A program made the position numbers and the translations under genes. Positions 30,932 through 43,059 of a DNA stretch of 64,000 nt are shown in pieces. Within the stretch, counting starts at the first letter, position 1. Each line of letters starts with the position of its first letter. The notes under the pieces are model-generated. The model did no database searches. It saw nothing but the letters and a program-made list of their open reading frames with translations, and was not told the origin of the DNA. Source of the stretch: Melanopsichium pennsylvanicum (Eukaryota; Basidiomycota; Ustilaginomycetes; Ustilaginales); NCBI GenBank assembly GCA_900208305.1, contig OAPG01000008.1, positions 1 to 64,000 on the forward strand. The letters run 5' to 3'.

Positions 30932-31453
30932 GTGATGAATAATAGAGTGGATGAGCTCCACTCCTCCATGATTGAAACGAATGTTTCATCCGGACTCATT
31001 CTGAGTCCCTGTAACACCCACAAGGGATGGGGCACCACCCCAGCCAACGCCCCGGGCAAAGAGGAGGACACCAAGCTTTGTCTTGATGCTTCTGCTTGGG
31101 ATGGTGGCCAAGACAAACTAGAGGCATTCCTGGAGCAATGCCAGATGCAGTTTGCCCTTAACTCTTGCGCATACCCAGATGAGGGCATAAAGGTGCCTTT
31201 TGCTATTGCGTGCATCTCTGGCGCATCCTGCAACTGTGTTTGCAACATTTGCAAAGCAGGAGCGCCTCCCACATGGATGTCCACCTGGAGCGCCTTCAAG
31301 GAGGAGTTGCAGTGCCAGTATGGTGACCCTGTGCTGGAACACACCGCAACTGTCAAACTACTGACCCTGCATCAGACCGGGTTTGTAGCCAACTATGCCG
31401 CCCAGTTCCAAGCCCTTGCCTGCTCAGCCATCTCACCCCAGCTACTAGTGTAG
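30932..31453 (+). pseudogene. Decayed gypsy gag fragment
   Basis: A 173-codon frame contains WDGGQDKLEAFLEQCQMQF, matching WDGSQDKLEDFLDQCELNF of the intact Gag, and further on TWMSTWSAFKEELQCQYGDP, matching the WMSSWRAF region. It stops long before the zinc knuckle, and no pol follows in frame. It belongs to an older, diverged gypsy lineage, similar to the relic at 15.4 kb. Confidence 0.82.
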
Positions 31454-32261
31454 TTCAAGGCAGGCCTCACAAACAACATTCAGTGGGTGCTGATCACCCA
31501 GAGTGGGCTCACATTTGAGCAGTATGTTGTTACAGGCGCAGGCCAGGGTACATGATGAGTGTGGATCACAATCAGCGTACGCAAAAGGGACAGGTGCTGC
31601 GCATGCTGAGAGTTGGAATTTCTCTAAGTCCCAGCGTACATAAAGAACCAGGCCGCTGGTGTATGTTGAGCAAACATGTGCAAAGAGGTGGCTCTTTGAC
31701 TACGTTTGCACTCTGCACCGGGTCAACAGCCAGGAGGCTGTAAAACAATAGAGCAACACCATTAGGGCCACAGGAAGGGTGATTGATGCCGGTGGGAATG
31801 GTACTACTGCCATCAGACTAGGGTGCAAGCTCCAATGGAGTCAGATAGGGAGACAATGGCGCTTGGGCCTTGCCCACACAAAGCGCTGGGGCCTTGTCCA
31901 TGGGGAAGGGGCACTGCCACATTGGCCGTAGGAGTATACATGGCAGGGTAGCTCAGGGGCAGCTTGCTGGAGAGCTGACGGATATATATACCTTGTTGCT
32001 GGCCAATGAGAAGGAGCAGAAGCTCATCCATTCTTCACTATATTTTCTTATTTGTTCAGTACCTCATGTTACAGTTGTTAGTCAGTCAGTAGTGTGGCAA
32101 TAGCAGAGCTTGCCACCATCTCAGAGAGCCAACTCCATCAATAACAAGTGCCCAAGAAGAAGCATCATACCTCTGCACACATGGAGTCTGAACATGATGT
32201 GTGAATTCAGATATCCATGAAAAGGCACAAAATGGTCTATGCTCTTTGGCAACAAGGAGTC
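31454..32261. other. Repeat debris and intergenic DNA, no gene
   Basis: Follows the gag relic. Low CpG to about 31550, then mixed composition. No supported frames. Confidence 0.5.
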
Positions 32262-33900
32262 TCAAAGAGTCCTACTTTCGTAACGGAGACCAGAGTCTTT
32301 CTTGTCATCCTCACTGCCTGCCCTCTTCTCCTCGTCAGCCTCGTAGCTAGCATTATGGGGCTCGAGAACATCCTGCTGGTGTTGTAAGTGCGCCTCTCGC
32401 TCAACTTTTGACACACTTCCAAAGATGATGTCCATCTCTTCGAGACTTCTGCCCTTGGTCTCGGGAAGGAAGAAGACGAAGGTGGAGAAGGCGACGACGT
32501 TGAGAGAACCAAAGAAGAAGAAGACCTTGTAGTCCATAGCGTCGATCATGTACGGACTTGCCTGCGCCTGAGCGAAGTTGAAGAGCCACTGAGTCGCCGA
32601 TGCAAGCGCAAGACCATAGTGGCGGGTACCATTTCCGAAGATTTCGCTGACGTACACCCAACAAAGGGGGCCCACTCCAAGCGAGTAAACAAGCGCAATG
32701 AGGTAGACCAAACCTGCCATGGCACGAGAGGCAGGAGGCGGGTTGTCCGAGGTAGCGCTTGGAGGGTAGGTCTTGAGCAAACTTCCGATAATGAAGAAAA
32801 GAATACCCATGCCCAAAGCAGAAACGAAGAGCGACCAGCGTCGACCGACGGTCTCGACACCAAACATGACCCAGAGGAAAGTAGCGACGAACTTGACAAC
32901 ACCATAGATACCCGAAGCGAGCAAAGCGGCAGAGGTTCCGTTGTAACCGATTGACTTGAAAATCTGTGGCGCATAGTACCCGACGGTATTTTGACCGGAC
33001 CATTGCTGGAGGACGAAAATGGTGAAGGTGATGAAGAATCGAATGTTGATGCCTTTGGTGAACAAGCAGTAGCGAAGAGAGACTCTCTCGGCGGCCTCTT
33101 CACGGATTGCAGCATTGATTTCAGCCATCTCGAGCATAATGTCATCATCATCAATACGGCGACGGCGAAGGAAGGCAAAATTGCGAAGTGCTTCCTCGGT
33201 TCTTCCGACCTTGGCAAGCCATCGAGGGGACTCTGTAGCAAAGATCAAACCAATGCCCATTAGGCCGGAAGGTACGAGTTGAAGTCCAAAAGGAATGCGC
33301 CAGATATTGGCGCCGAACTTGTAGCGTTGTGCCACACCGTAGTTGGTGAAGTACGACACCATGACACCAGCGGCGAGAATGACCTGTATGATAGAACGAG
33401 GTTGATACGTGGTCAGTGCAAGTCCTCAATAGCTTCGAAGATATCCAAGAAGAGCTTACTTGGAACATGCCCGTGATTCGTCCGCGCACATCTTTGGGAC
33501 AGCATTCGGAAACGTAACCCGAAGCAATGGAAGTGATACCACCGATACCAAAACCAGCAACCACACGACCAACATAAATGAGAGGAAGATGACCTCCTAC
33601 ACCAGGAATGACTTGTAAGACCGTGCCAAGTGCAATGAACAAGTTGAAGAAGAACAAAGTCTTCTTGCGGCCGAACTTGTTTGACAGGAAGGGAGCCGGC
33701 AGAGAGCCGAAGAAGGCACCAGCCTGAAGAATGGCGACGACAATGGATGAGACTTGCTTCTTATCCTTGACATTGAAGGCTTTCAGGAACCCGGATTGGG
33801 CAACTACACCGCCCGCAACACCGGTTTCCCATCCAAACAGGAAGATCCCGAGGTAGGCAATGACGGCAAGGTAGTAGACATGCACATTTTGGAAGAACAT
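32262..33900 (-). CDS. MFS sugar/quinate transporter
   Basis: Two exons, 33900-33460 and 33383-32262, joined by a phase-0 intron (GTAAGC...ATACAG), encode 520 residues. Major facilitator sugar-porter marks are the first-helix GWETGVAGG, the loop NKFGRKKT, GRVVAGFGIGG, ESPRWL, the helix-7 LQQWSGQNTVGYYAPQIF, the second-half ETVGRRW, and PETKGRSLEEMD at the end of helix 12. The closest remembered resemblance is to fungal quinate permeases (QutD/Qa-y type); a hexose substrate is equally possible. The C-terminal tail is hydrophilic and acidic. The start is an ATG directly before a cytosolic YYLA helix, as usual for this branch. Confidence 0.93.
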
Positions 33901-35280
<1,380 letters not shown>

Positions 35281-35331
35281 GAAAAAACAACAACAAAAAA
35301 AAGACACCCAAAACAGTAACAGTCATTCTTC

Positions 35332-36319
35332 ATGTTGGCTTCTCGCCAATCGTCATTCCCGCAACAGGGCCAGCAGCAGTACGATGCGCATTACGCACAA
35401 CAAATGCATGCAACACCTCCTCAGCCATCACAGCATCTCATTCACTCTTTGCATAGCTGCGTCAACTCCACAGCCGCATGTGTTCAGACTGTAAGCCTCC
35501 TCACTCTTTTGCCATCGCTTCTAAATGTGTTTCCTCTGCAGTCGCTTACCTTGTCTTTGCTCTTGGTGCGCGTGTCTCTGTGAATGTTTCTGGGGAAATT
35601 CGATCAGATGAAAGAAGCCATCGATACATTGGAATTTGCGATTCAAGATCATCCGAGGTTGATGACGGTGCTCAAATCTCAACGCGTACGTATGCTCCTC
35701 CATTCTCTGCGATCCATCCCCTACCACTATTCCTTGTTTTGTTTTGTTTCTAATTTTTAGGCTCGTTGGAGTTTTGTCTGACCTACTTTTTTTTCATCTC
35801 CTCTGTTCACTTCCAAACTTGCATGGTTGATTTTGGTGATTTTGGTTTTGACGGGAGAAATAGCATTTCGACCTTGTTTCACAACACGACATTGATCAAG
35901 CACGAGAACACGTTGCATCCGAAGTTCGACCCCACGTCGAAGAACTCTGTCGACGTGCCACAAGTGAGATTCAACGTCAAGATCGACGTGCGGTTGCACT
36001 CAAGAACAAGAACGAAGCTTTACAACAACGCATCGCAAACCTTCGCTCCATCGAAAGTCACCAGTCTAAACTCACCGGCCCCTCCACCATCACCACCACC
36101 ACCACCACCAATAGCAACAAGACTAACAATTCAATAACAACAACACCATCAGATGCAGCAGTACGACAGGCACATAAATCAGCCGAGACAGAGGAACAAA
36201 AGCAGCTCAATTTCAAACTCGAAAAACGACAGGAAACACTAGAAGGGTTGAGGAGGAGGAAAGAAGCTCTCTTGGCCAAAGTGGATGAGTTGGAGAGCGA
36301 AACAAATGGTCTCCTATAA
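35332..36319 (+). CDS. SPC19: DASH/Dam1 complex subunit Spc19
   Basis: A three-exon gene that has no long single frame: 35332-35490, 35608-35685 and 35864-36319, 230 residues, both introns phase 0 (GTAAGC...GATCAG and GTACGT...AAATAG). The joined protein reads SLHSCVNSTAACVQT, then a short helix to FAIQDHPRLMTVLKSQR, then HFDLVSQHDI and EVRPHVEELCRRA. Known Spc19 proteins have the same order and, as far as remembered, identical spacing from the Cys-Val to the PRL motif and on to RHFEL. The tail is coiled-coil with a Thr/Asn-rich stretch from CAC/ACA triplets. Spc19 is a ring subunit coupling kinetochores to microtubules. A nearer acceptor at about 35542 would give an early stop. Confidence 0.9.
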
Positions 36320-36685
36320 GAACGATAAGGGTCTAAAGATATTTGTTTGCAGGTCTTGACTTTTGCTTCTGTATGTGTAACACAAATCGACAGCTTCCGA
36401 ATCACTTAAGAGTCAACGAAATGTGAGAAACGTTTCCAGCTCGAGCAACTTGTCACAATCTCGATCTCGTTTGCAGCCGTGTTTGTTGGTAGGAATAGCA
36501 ACCGTTTGCTTCCATAATCTATGTCCCATTGCTCTCAGAAATGTAACAATGAGGTCCAGAATCACCCATGACCAGTATTTTGACCAACTTCAACCGTTTT
36601 GCAAGTGCCAAAAACTTGAACATCAAAATGAAGAGAGAATGTTAAGTACGAAAAGAGCGATCGATACACAGCATACAGTGTCTAT

Positions 36686-39600
36686 CTAAAGCTCGACTTT
36701 ACCCCTTTTCTTCCCGCCATCCTCCCTTTCGCCTCCTTTCGTAACACTTTCGCTAGCAGCTCTAATCCGCATCTCCAATTTCTTGATTTGTGCTTCTGCC
36801 TCGACGAGCATCTTTCTAACATCACCTGCATCTCCTTCCCCTCCCTGCCGTGGCATCACCACCTGGCTGCCGAACCTGTCTACATTCTGCTGGTACAATC
36901 TTTCGAGTACCTCTGCCACAGTTCTAGCAATCGCATCGGGAGAGGCATCGTTACCACCTGGCGGTGTGATGTACACATTTGGTGCAAACACTCGTTCCAT
37001 CACCCTCGCCCCTTGCTTTCCATCACTGTGGTGCGAACCTGGCGACATAGGTCCGTAGTATCCTTGGTCGTTCAAGTAGCCTCTGTTGATTCCCGAGGCC
37101 TGCATCCAATCGAGGTGTTGGACGAATTGAGTTGAGTGGGTAAGCGAGGAAGAGCCACGACGCAGTGTATAGAGGTTGGAGAGGAGAAGCACCAAGATGA
37201 CGAATCCAAAAATGAGGGTTTGGAGGCTGACTTGTTCGACTCCAATCATTTCAAGTGCGCCACCAACGAGATCGCCAACCATACCAAAGCCATCCTTGAT
37301 TTTGTCCACAATCCCACCATCACCACTCGCGCCACTGCTACTCGCACCTCCGCTGGCGGAAGCGTTGACGGACTTGTCCGTGTTGGCAGCATTAGCTTCA
37401 CCCGCAGCCGCAGCGCCTTTCTTAGAGTTGGGTCCAGGCGTAGCCGCTCTAGCAATCTCCTCTACCGCCGCAGCATCATCTCCTTCTTCCTTGAACTCGC
37501 TCGTATGATCGGTGAGGTACTTTCTCACCGCCTCATTCAACTCCTTGTAGTACTGCTTCTGTCCATCCAAACACGCCTTATCAACGATACTCTTCAACAT
37601 ACTCCTGCCACTCCATTCAACCTGACACGTCACATATACATGACTCACATTGCCCGTCCCAGCCCACGTTATACACGTTTTGGTCTTGACACTGAAACTT
37701 CCACCGCTCGGCACATCTGGCGTCTTTGTCGTGGTGAGCGTTACGACGTAATTGTCAAAGTCGACATGCAAGTTCTCATCCGTGAGCATGCACTTTGTCT
37801 GCTTGGGCCCGAATCCTCCTGCGAGTGGTTTGATGTAGGAAATGTTGCGGGACAAAAGATTGCGGTTGTCCGACGAAGGAGACCATTCCGAAATTTGGAG
37901 ATCCATCAATTTCTGATTGTCCGTCCAGAACTGTTTCATGAATGTGGATGTGAAGAGCAGGTTGTAGATCTTTTCGGGAACAGCCGGGTACGTGGTGTCC
38001 AGAACCACCGAGGGGAAGTGTTCCTTTTTGTCTTCGCAGGGACACTTTGTCTTGGGATGCGCAACGCGCTTGCCTCCAGGGGCAGGCGAGCGGGATTGCG
38101 GGATGAGAGGGGTTCCAGATCGTGCGGCGGCAGCTGCTACTGCGGCGAGGTTCTCGTCCCTCACACCAGTCTTTGTTCCCTTTAGCTTACGCTTCAATCG
38201 AGCTCGTTTGGATTGTTTGCACTCGCTGCCATCTTTACCATCCTTTTCTCCTTCGCCACCCTTCCCGTCCCCGCCAACACCAGCGGCAGTGGCGGAATCA
38301 TCGCCCCCTTCATCGATCTCCGAGTACTCGTCGCTCAAATCGGCTTGATCCGCCGCCGCGATGGGTACACCCGGATGGCTTAACTTCCAAATGTTGACCG
38401 TGAGGTCATACGTCGCATCCCTCGAGAGGAAACTCGTAAAGTTGTGCTTCGACTGCAGAGTCGAGATCTGAATCGCGTTTGGAATCACGAACGCCGTCAT
38501 CCTCTTCTCTATGGAAATGATCTCTGAAAAGGGGAGCACGACGTTGGTGACCCAACCAAAGATGTTTGCCTTGAAGCAAAGATGGTTCTCGGAGATGTAC
38601 AGTCGACCCTGGATCAGGATTTCACGAACAAATGCGCAACCATAGTCTTCGATGAGGTAGTCATCTCCGGGTACTTGAGGGAAAAGTTGGTGAAATTCGT
38701 GGTTGCGTTTAGAGGATGCGACGGCAAACCCGGTAATCTGAGGACCCACGTCTTCCGGCCACGTGGTTTCTCCATCAATGTGGTCACCGCCACCGTTGGG
38801 TGCTCCGGCTTCGGGTGGAACGAGACCGCCACCGCCGATGTGGTGGATGCCTTCAGGAGTGAGTAGGGGCGAAGTGATGGGCATTCCAGGAACACCGCCG
38901 ATGGAGGAGAGTAGGGCGGCAGAGGCGGCACCAAATCCAGCTGCTGCACCCAGACCACTTGCGCAAGAATGATCGCTGGTGACAGAGCCATCGTAGGACA
39001 TGAAGCTGCTCCCGCTGCGGTCACGGTGTGGTCGAAGCGGTGTGGCGTGGCCCTCCTCATCCTTCTCGAGCACGCTGCCGGTCGAAGGATCGCGGTAGAT
39101 TCCACCGCCAAAGCTGGATACGTGATCTTCGTCGCCGAGGCCTGCACCTGCCTTGTTAGTCTCCTTTATCTTTTTGGTGGAAGCGGTGTCGGATTCGCTC
39201 AAAGCTGCTTGGCTGTGCTGCAATACGCCGGCGTGACCTACGCCCATGCCGGCGATACCACTGGCAGCCAGCGCTCCAGCGATACCGGCGGCCGGCCCAC
39301 CCTTCTTGGCTTTATTCGCCTTGCTTATGTTGCTGCAGTTGCTGTTCTTGCGAATACGGGCAAAAGGGCCGGGAGCGAGTCCATTGGTGGAACCAGCATT
39401 TGACGGCCAGCGAGGGCTGCCGTCTTGCTGGGTTGGAATGTCTGTGGGCTTCAGAAGCGCGCCGCTGGAGGCGCTCTTGGTCATGACTTGGTCCGAGGCA
39501 CGCTGTGGAGAGGTGGTGGTCTCCATGAGGGTGCTTGCGCGCTGAGGAGAAACCCTTGTGGAGTCGGAAGGAGCAGCCAAGCCTGACTCGGACGTGTGCA

Positions 39601-40579
39601 CGGGCGCATAGACATTGGCTCGGTTGATGATGTCTTCTAGTGAATCGGATCGTGGTACTTCGGCGCGGATGGGTGCGGGTGTGACTAGAGTGGGCATGGT
39701 GGATGAAGCAGTGAGCGAGGGTGAAGACGGGATGGAAGCAGCACCCATTGAAACAAGCTGGCCGAGAGTATCTGCGCCGTTGTTTGCATTGACAAGCTGC
39801 GGTGCGTTGTCAAAAGCATCCATGGAAAGATTACCGTCACCAGGACGATCTGAGGATGGAGCTCGCCTGACAATGACGGGAGTGGAGTTGTTGGGATGTG
39901 GCTGATGCGCGTAATGTGCTGAATGGTGGTTAGCATGCACGGTGTGAGAATGATGCGAAGTGGAGAGATGGTCATGATCGTCTTCAAAGACACTTCCGGT
40001 TTCGTCACCGGAATGATCTTGGTAGTCTTGGGCAGTAGCCATGGCTCTCCTCATTAGCTCGTGCCTGTTGAGTGGTTCTGGCTTTGCATGACCGTCATCG
40101 CTGGGAGCCACTTTTGAGCCTCTGCGAGAATGCTTTCCACCAGATTTGGTGATGAGAGCATTGCCAGGCTCGCTGCGCCACTGAGTGGGGGCGGATGAAG
40201 AAGGACGGGGCATATTGCGAGACGAATTGGAGGCTGCTGCACTTTTCGGATCAAAGCGAAGGGAATTCGAGGGGGAGAGATTGATGGCGTTCGGGTGGGT
40301 GATTGTGACAGTAGAGATGCTGGAATTGGTGGGGCTTTGATGGCGCTTGTCTAGACTGGACAGATCTGTGACGTCGATTGCAGGCAATTTCACTAAGCTT
40401 GAAAAGGGTGATACTGGAACCGAGCTGTTAGTGTAGCCAGACGCTGAACTAGAAGCGTAGGATTCGTCTGTCGGTTGTGCCGATTGCAGAGTACTTGATG
40501 CTGATTTGTAGCGCCTGCGATCAGGAGAATTGGTTGAAGCGTCCTTGTCTTTGCCAAAGATTTTTCTAAACGTCGACAT
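36686..40579 (-). CDS. GRAM-VASt (Lam/Ysp-type) sterol-transfer membrane protein
   Basis: 1297 residues, intronless. The first 600 are disordered, rich in Ser, His and Pro. A GRAM domain lies at about 625-705 (DDYLIEDYGCAFVREILIQG, then LCFKANIFGWVTNVVLPFSE). A VASt (StART-like) domain follows at about 860-1020 (TYPAVPEKIYNLLFTSTFMK, then QVEWSGRSMLKS). One transmembrane helix lies at about 1115-1137 (LIFGFVILVLLLSNLYTL). This order matches yeast Lam1-Lam6 and animal GRAMD1 proteins, which move sterol between ER and plasma membrane at contact sites while anchored in the ER. The C-terminal 150 residues after the helix would be lumenal. Confidence 0.93.
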   Translation of the reverse strand: MSTFRKIFGKDKDASTNSPDRRRYKSASSTLQSAQPTDESYASSSASGYTNSSVPVSPFSSLVKLPAIDVTDLSSLDKRHQSPTNSSISTVTITHPNAINLSPSNSLRFDPKSAAASNSSRNMPRPSSSAPTQWRSEPGNALITKSGGKHSRRGSKVAPSDDGHAKPEPLNRHELMRRAMATAQDYQDHSGDETGSVFEDDHDHLSTSHHSHTVHANHHSAHYAHQPHPNNSTPVIVRRAPSSDRPGDGNLSMDAFDNAPQLVNANNGADTLGQLVSMGAASIPSSPSLTASSTMPTLVTPAPIRAEVPRSDSLEDIINRANVYAPVHTSESGLAAPSDSTRVSPQRASTLMETTTSPQRASDQVMTKSASSGALLKPTDIPTQQDGSPRWPSNAGSTNGLAPGPFARIRKNSNCSNISKANKAKKGGPAAGIAGALAASGIAGMGVGHAGVLQHSQAALSESDTASTKKIKETNKAGAGLGDEDHVSSFGGGIYRDPSTGSVLEKDEEGHATPLRPHRDRSGSSFMSYDGSVTSDHSCASGLGAAAGFGAASAALLSSIGGVPGMPITSPLLTPEGIHHIGGGGLVPPEAGAPNGGGDHIDGETTWPEDVGPQITGFAVASSKRNHEFHQLFPQVPGDDYLIEDYGCAFVREILIQGRLYISENHLCFKANIFGWVTNVVLPFSEIISIEKRMTAFVIPNAIQISTLQSKHNFTSFLSRDATYDLTVNIWKLSHPGVPIAAADQADLSDEYSEIDEGGDDSATAAGVGGDGKGGEGEKDGKDGSECKQSKRARLKRKLKGTKTGVRDENLAAVAAAAARSGTPLIPQSRSPAPGGKRVAHPKTKCPCEDKKEHFPSVVLDTTYPAVPEKIYNLLFTSTFMKQFWTDNQKLMDLQISEWSPSSDNRNLLSRNISYIKPLAGGFGPKQTKCMLTDENLHVDFDNYVVTLTTTKTPDVPSGGSFSVKTKTCITWAGTGNVSHVYVTCQVEWSGRSMLKSIVDKACLDGQKQYYKELNEAVRKYLTDHTSEFKEEGDDAAAVEEIARAATPGPNSKKGAAAAGEANAANTDKSVNASASGGASSSGASGDGGIVDKIKDGFGMVGDLVGGALEMIGVEQVSLQTLIFGFVILVLLLSNLYTLRRGSSSLTHSTQFVQHLDWMQASGINRGYLNDQGYYGPMSPGSHHSDGKQGARVMERVFAPNVYITPPGGNDASPDAIARTVAEVLERLYQQNVDRFGSQVVMPRQGGEGDAGDVRKMLVEAEAQIKKLEMRIRAASESVTKGGEREDGGKKRGKVEL

Positions 40580-41964
40580 AGGGATGACGCTGGTGATCTG
40601 CCTACAAGCAACGTTAGAGAACGAAATGGAGCTGGGAGATCTATGCTCTGCCTTGTGCGGTGCCCAAGCGTCGTGATCAATGTGATGCTTTAAAGTATGA
40701 GTATAGTGTCGGTTGGAGCGTTGGCTGGCATGTACAATTACTGTACAGAGTGTTGAAGCATAAGAAATAATAATATTTGTAATAATAATGCTCGCAATCG
40801 CTCATGCCCTGAAGCGAGTGGGCAAAGCAGCCTGAAATTAAATAGAGCGGTTTCAACGTAGTGCAAGTGGACAGACACTGTTCCGCAGCCGCTGCTACAC
40901 GACCTAACGCTCCCCACCCTACTTTACGATTTTCAATGACGCTGCTTTGTGGGCATTTCAAAATGTGATTTTTTTGGGTTCATCCAAGTTTGGACGTGGA
41001 GCAAGTCAGCTGAGCCTCTTCTATCTTTTCACTCTACACGCACTCTGACGCACACAACCCTCGCTCCATGCTCACCCTCCTGTGACTTCACATCGTCGTG
41101 GAAATGGAAAGGGAACGGGCGCTTACCTAGCCAACAGAGTCAAGCAGCTTATCAGTCAGCTCGATACAGTATAGAGTAAATGAACATCATATAAACAAGC
41201 CGACAAGATATGACTCCTTCGAGTTTCGCAAAGAACCCAGATGGCTCCATCCAACAGCGTGGTGGCGCACACATTTACTCGGTATGGCATGTGCGAGTGT
41301 TTGTCGTGATTCACTGTACAGTATGACTGTTTTCAACCGGACACGATGCTCCAGAGACCACACACACCGCTTTTCTCAATCACCCATGAGAGAATGTTTT
41401 AACGACGGCAAAGCGACTACCGAAAGCGAGGTGCGTCGGTCATCACGGGTCCAACACATGCCAAAATAAGGCTGGCTCGCACAAACTCAAACGCCCACCA
41501 GACTAAGACATGCCTCTTACCCAATCAAATCAGATACTGCGTGCCACACTGAATCACATCGCGCAAGACCATCGAGTTAGTCTGATGGGCTTCCAAAACC
41601 ACCAAGTCTTGGAACGGTGTGTGTATTTGTGTCTCTGTGGCTGACGTTTTCGCAAGCTGTCATTTCTTGCATCCAAATGCCATCGGGGGCGTACCACGCG
41701 TTTGGCTCGCTTAGATGCCCTTTTGGTCGCACAGTTGTTTTGTGCAGCATAGCCCTTACATCGCCTACACCTATCCTTGTGCCCGTCCGGTGTCATGCTC
41801 TTCCGATGTCAACATCATCCGGAACCGCATTTCCGTGTTTGGCGTGCAAGCCAAATTCTCGTGGCAAAGCACACGCTTGTTGCTTCTAGACCATCACCAA
41901 CATCGTCATCTTCGCGACCTAGACACTCCATACACTTCTCGCTGTCAGCAGCGACGCAGCTACC
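40580..41964. other. Divergent intergenic region, 1.4 kb, no gene seen
   Basis: Lies between the Lam-type gene (minus) and the protease gene (plus). It contains several TACTGTA/TACAGTA motifs (near 40739, 41165 and 41318). Short frames have no recognisable product. Confidence 0.5.
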
Positions 41965-42878
41965 ATGTTCGGTCTTGGCAACGGCCACCCTTCCGATCCA
42001 CTTATCGTGTCTACAAACCAAGCTTGCTTGCACAAATCCGATCTAGAGGTGAGTTGTCCGCATCAGCTTTTGTGCTTATCCTTCGCAACAATACCATTGT
42101 CTCATCGCTTCTTTCTTTTTGCCTCTTATCTCTGTTTGCTGCATCAACATAGACGTTGAAACATGACGAATGGCTAGGCGACAATGTCTTGGCCTTCCAC
42201 GCCGAGTGGCTAGACGCTCTAGCTCGCCAATTCAACCCCTCTGGCTTCTCTTCTCAAGTCAAGATGTTCCCACCAGCCGTCGTAGAAGTCTTGGTTACTC
42301 TCCACAGCGCCGCATTCGATGCCTCTTCTGCCGTACCAAAGCCAAGAGAACGCTTCTTACTGCTCCCGGTCAGCGACCGCTACAGCCCTTCCAGTCCAGG
42401 TCACGCATCCAACGGAAGCCATTGGAGCCTCCTTCTCGTCGATGCAGTCAACGGTCTTGCCTTTCACCTCGACTCTCTCGGAGACTGCAATCGCACAGCA
42501 GCCAATGCGGTACATTCTAGCATCCTCAAACTCATTCGACTGTCCACAAACACATGTTCTGCACCACCAGTGCCGATCAGAGTAGACTGCCTTCAGAAGC
42601 AGGAAAATGGCAGCGATTGTGGCATCTACGTGCTCCTCCTCTCCAGCTTACTTCAACGCCGCCTCAACACCCCTGCTGCTTCATCATATGACCTCGGAGC
42701 CGTCGTAGAGACCGTCTGCGCAGACGCTACACCAAAGCACGTTACCAAGTTTAGGAAAGTGTATCTGAAGTGGCTTCAAGCGTGGGGCAAGGCAACACAC
42801 CATGAAGAACACGTGGACCCAACGCGCAAGGTTAAAGTTCAGTATATGGAACTTTTCTCGGAAATCGGTGTGGAGTAA
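41965..42878 (+). CDS. Ulp1/SENP8-type cysteine protease (probable NEDD8-specific)
   Basis: Exons 41965-42048 and 42153-42878 (phase-0 intron GTGAGT...CATAG) give 269 residues. The C48 triad is His118 (GSHWSLL), Asp135 (FHLDSLGD) and Cys184 (GSDCGIYV), with the preceding Gln at QKQENGSDC supplying the oxyanion hole. The compact size with no long N-terminal region, and the opening DWL-type segment (DEWLGDNVLAFHAEWL), favour the SENP8/Nep1 deneddylase branch over SUMO proteases. Such enzymes process the NEDD8 precursor or remove it from targets. The first exon adds 28 residues and restores the helix before the WLGD motif. Confidence 0.88.
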
Positions 42879-43059
42879 ATAAATAAGCTTGAATTCAACA
42901 AATTAATTCTTTCCTTGATTTTGGGCTGAGAACTAAAGCATGCTTGTGAGCAACATGAACGTTTGAGGTCTTCCATTCCTTGCTTCCGCATTACCAGGAT
43001 CCATTGCACATTCTCAACCAGCAAACAAGCTTCCGCGAAACGGAGAACTCTCAATTACG

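Noticed and set aside
35535..35560. Alternative SPC19 acceptor CTCTGCAG
   Set aside because: Using it gives a stop within 14 codons. The acceptor before 35608 restores the family spacing exactly.
37136..38185. 349-codon plus-strand frame inside the GRAM-VASt gene
   Set aside because: Shadow of the VASt-coding region; Ser/Arg-rich with no motif.
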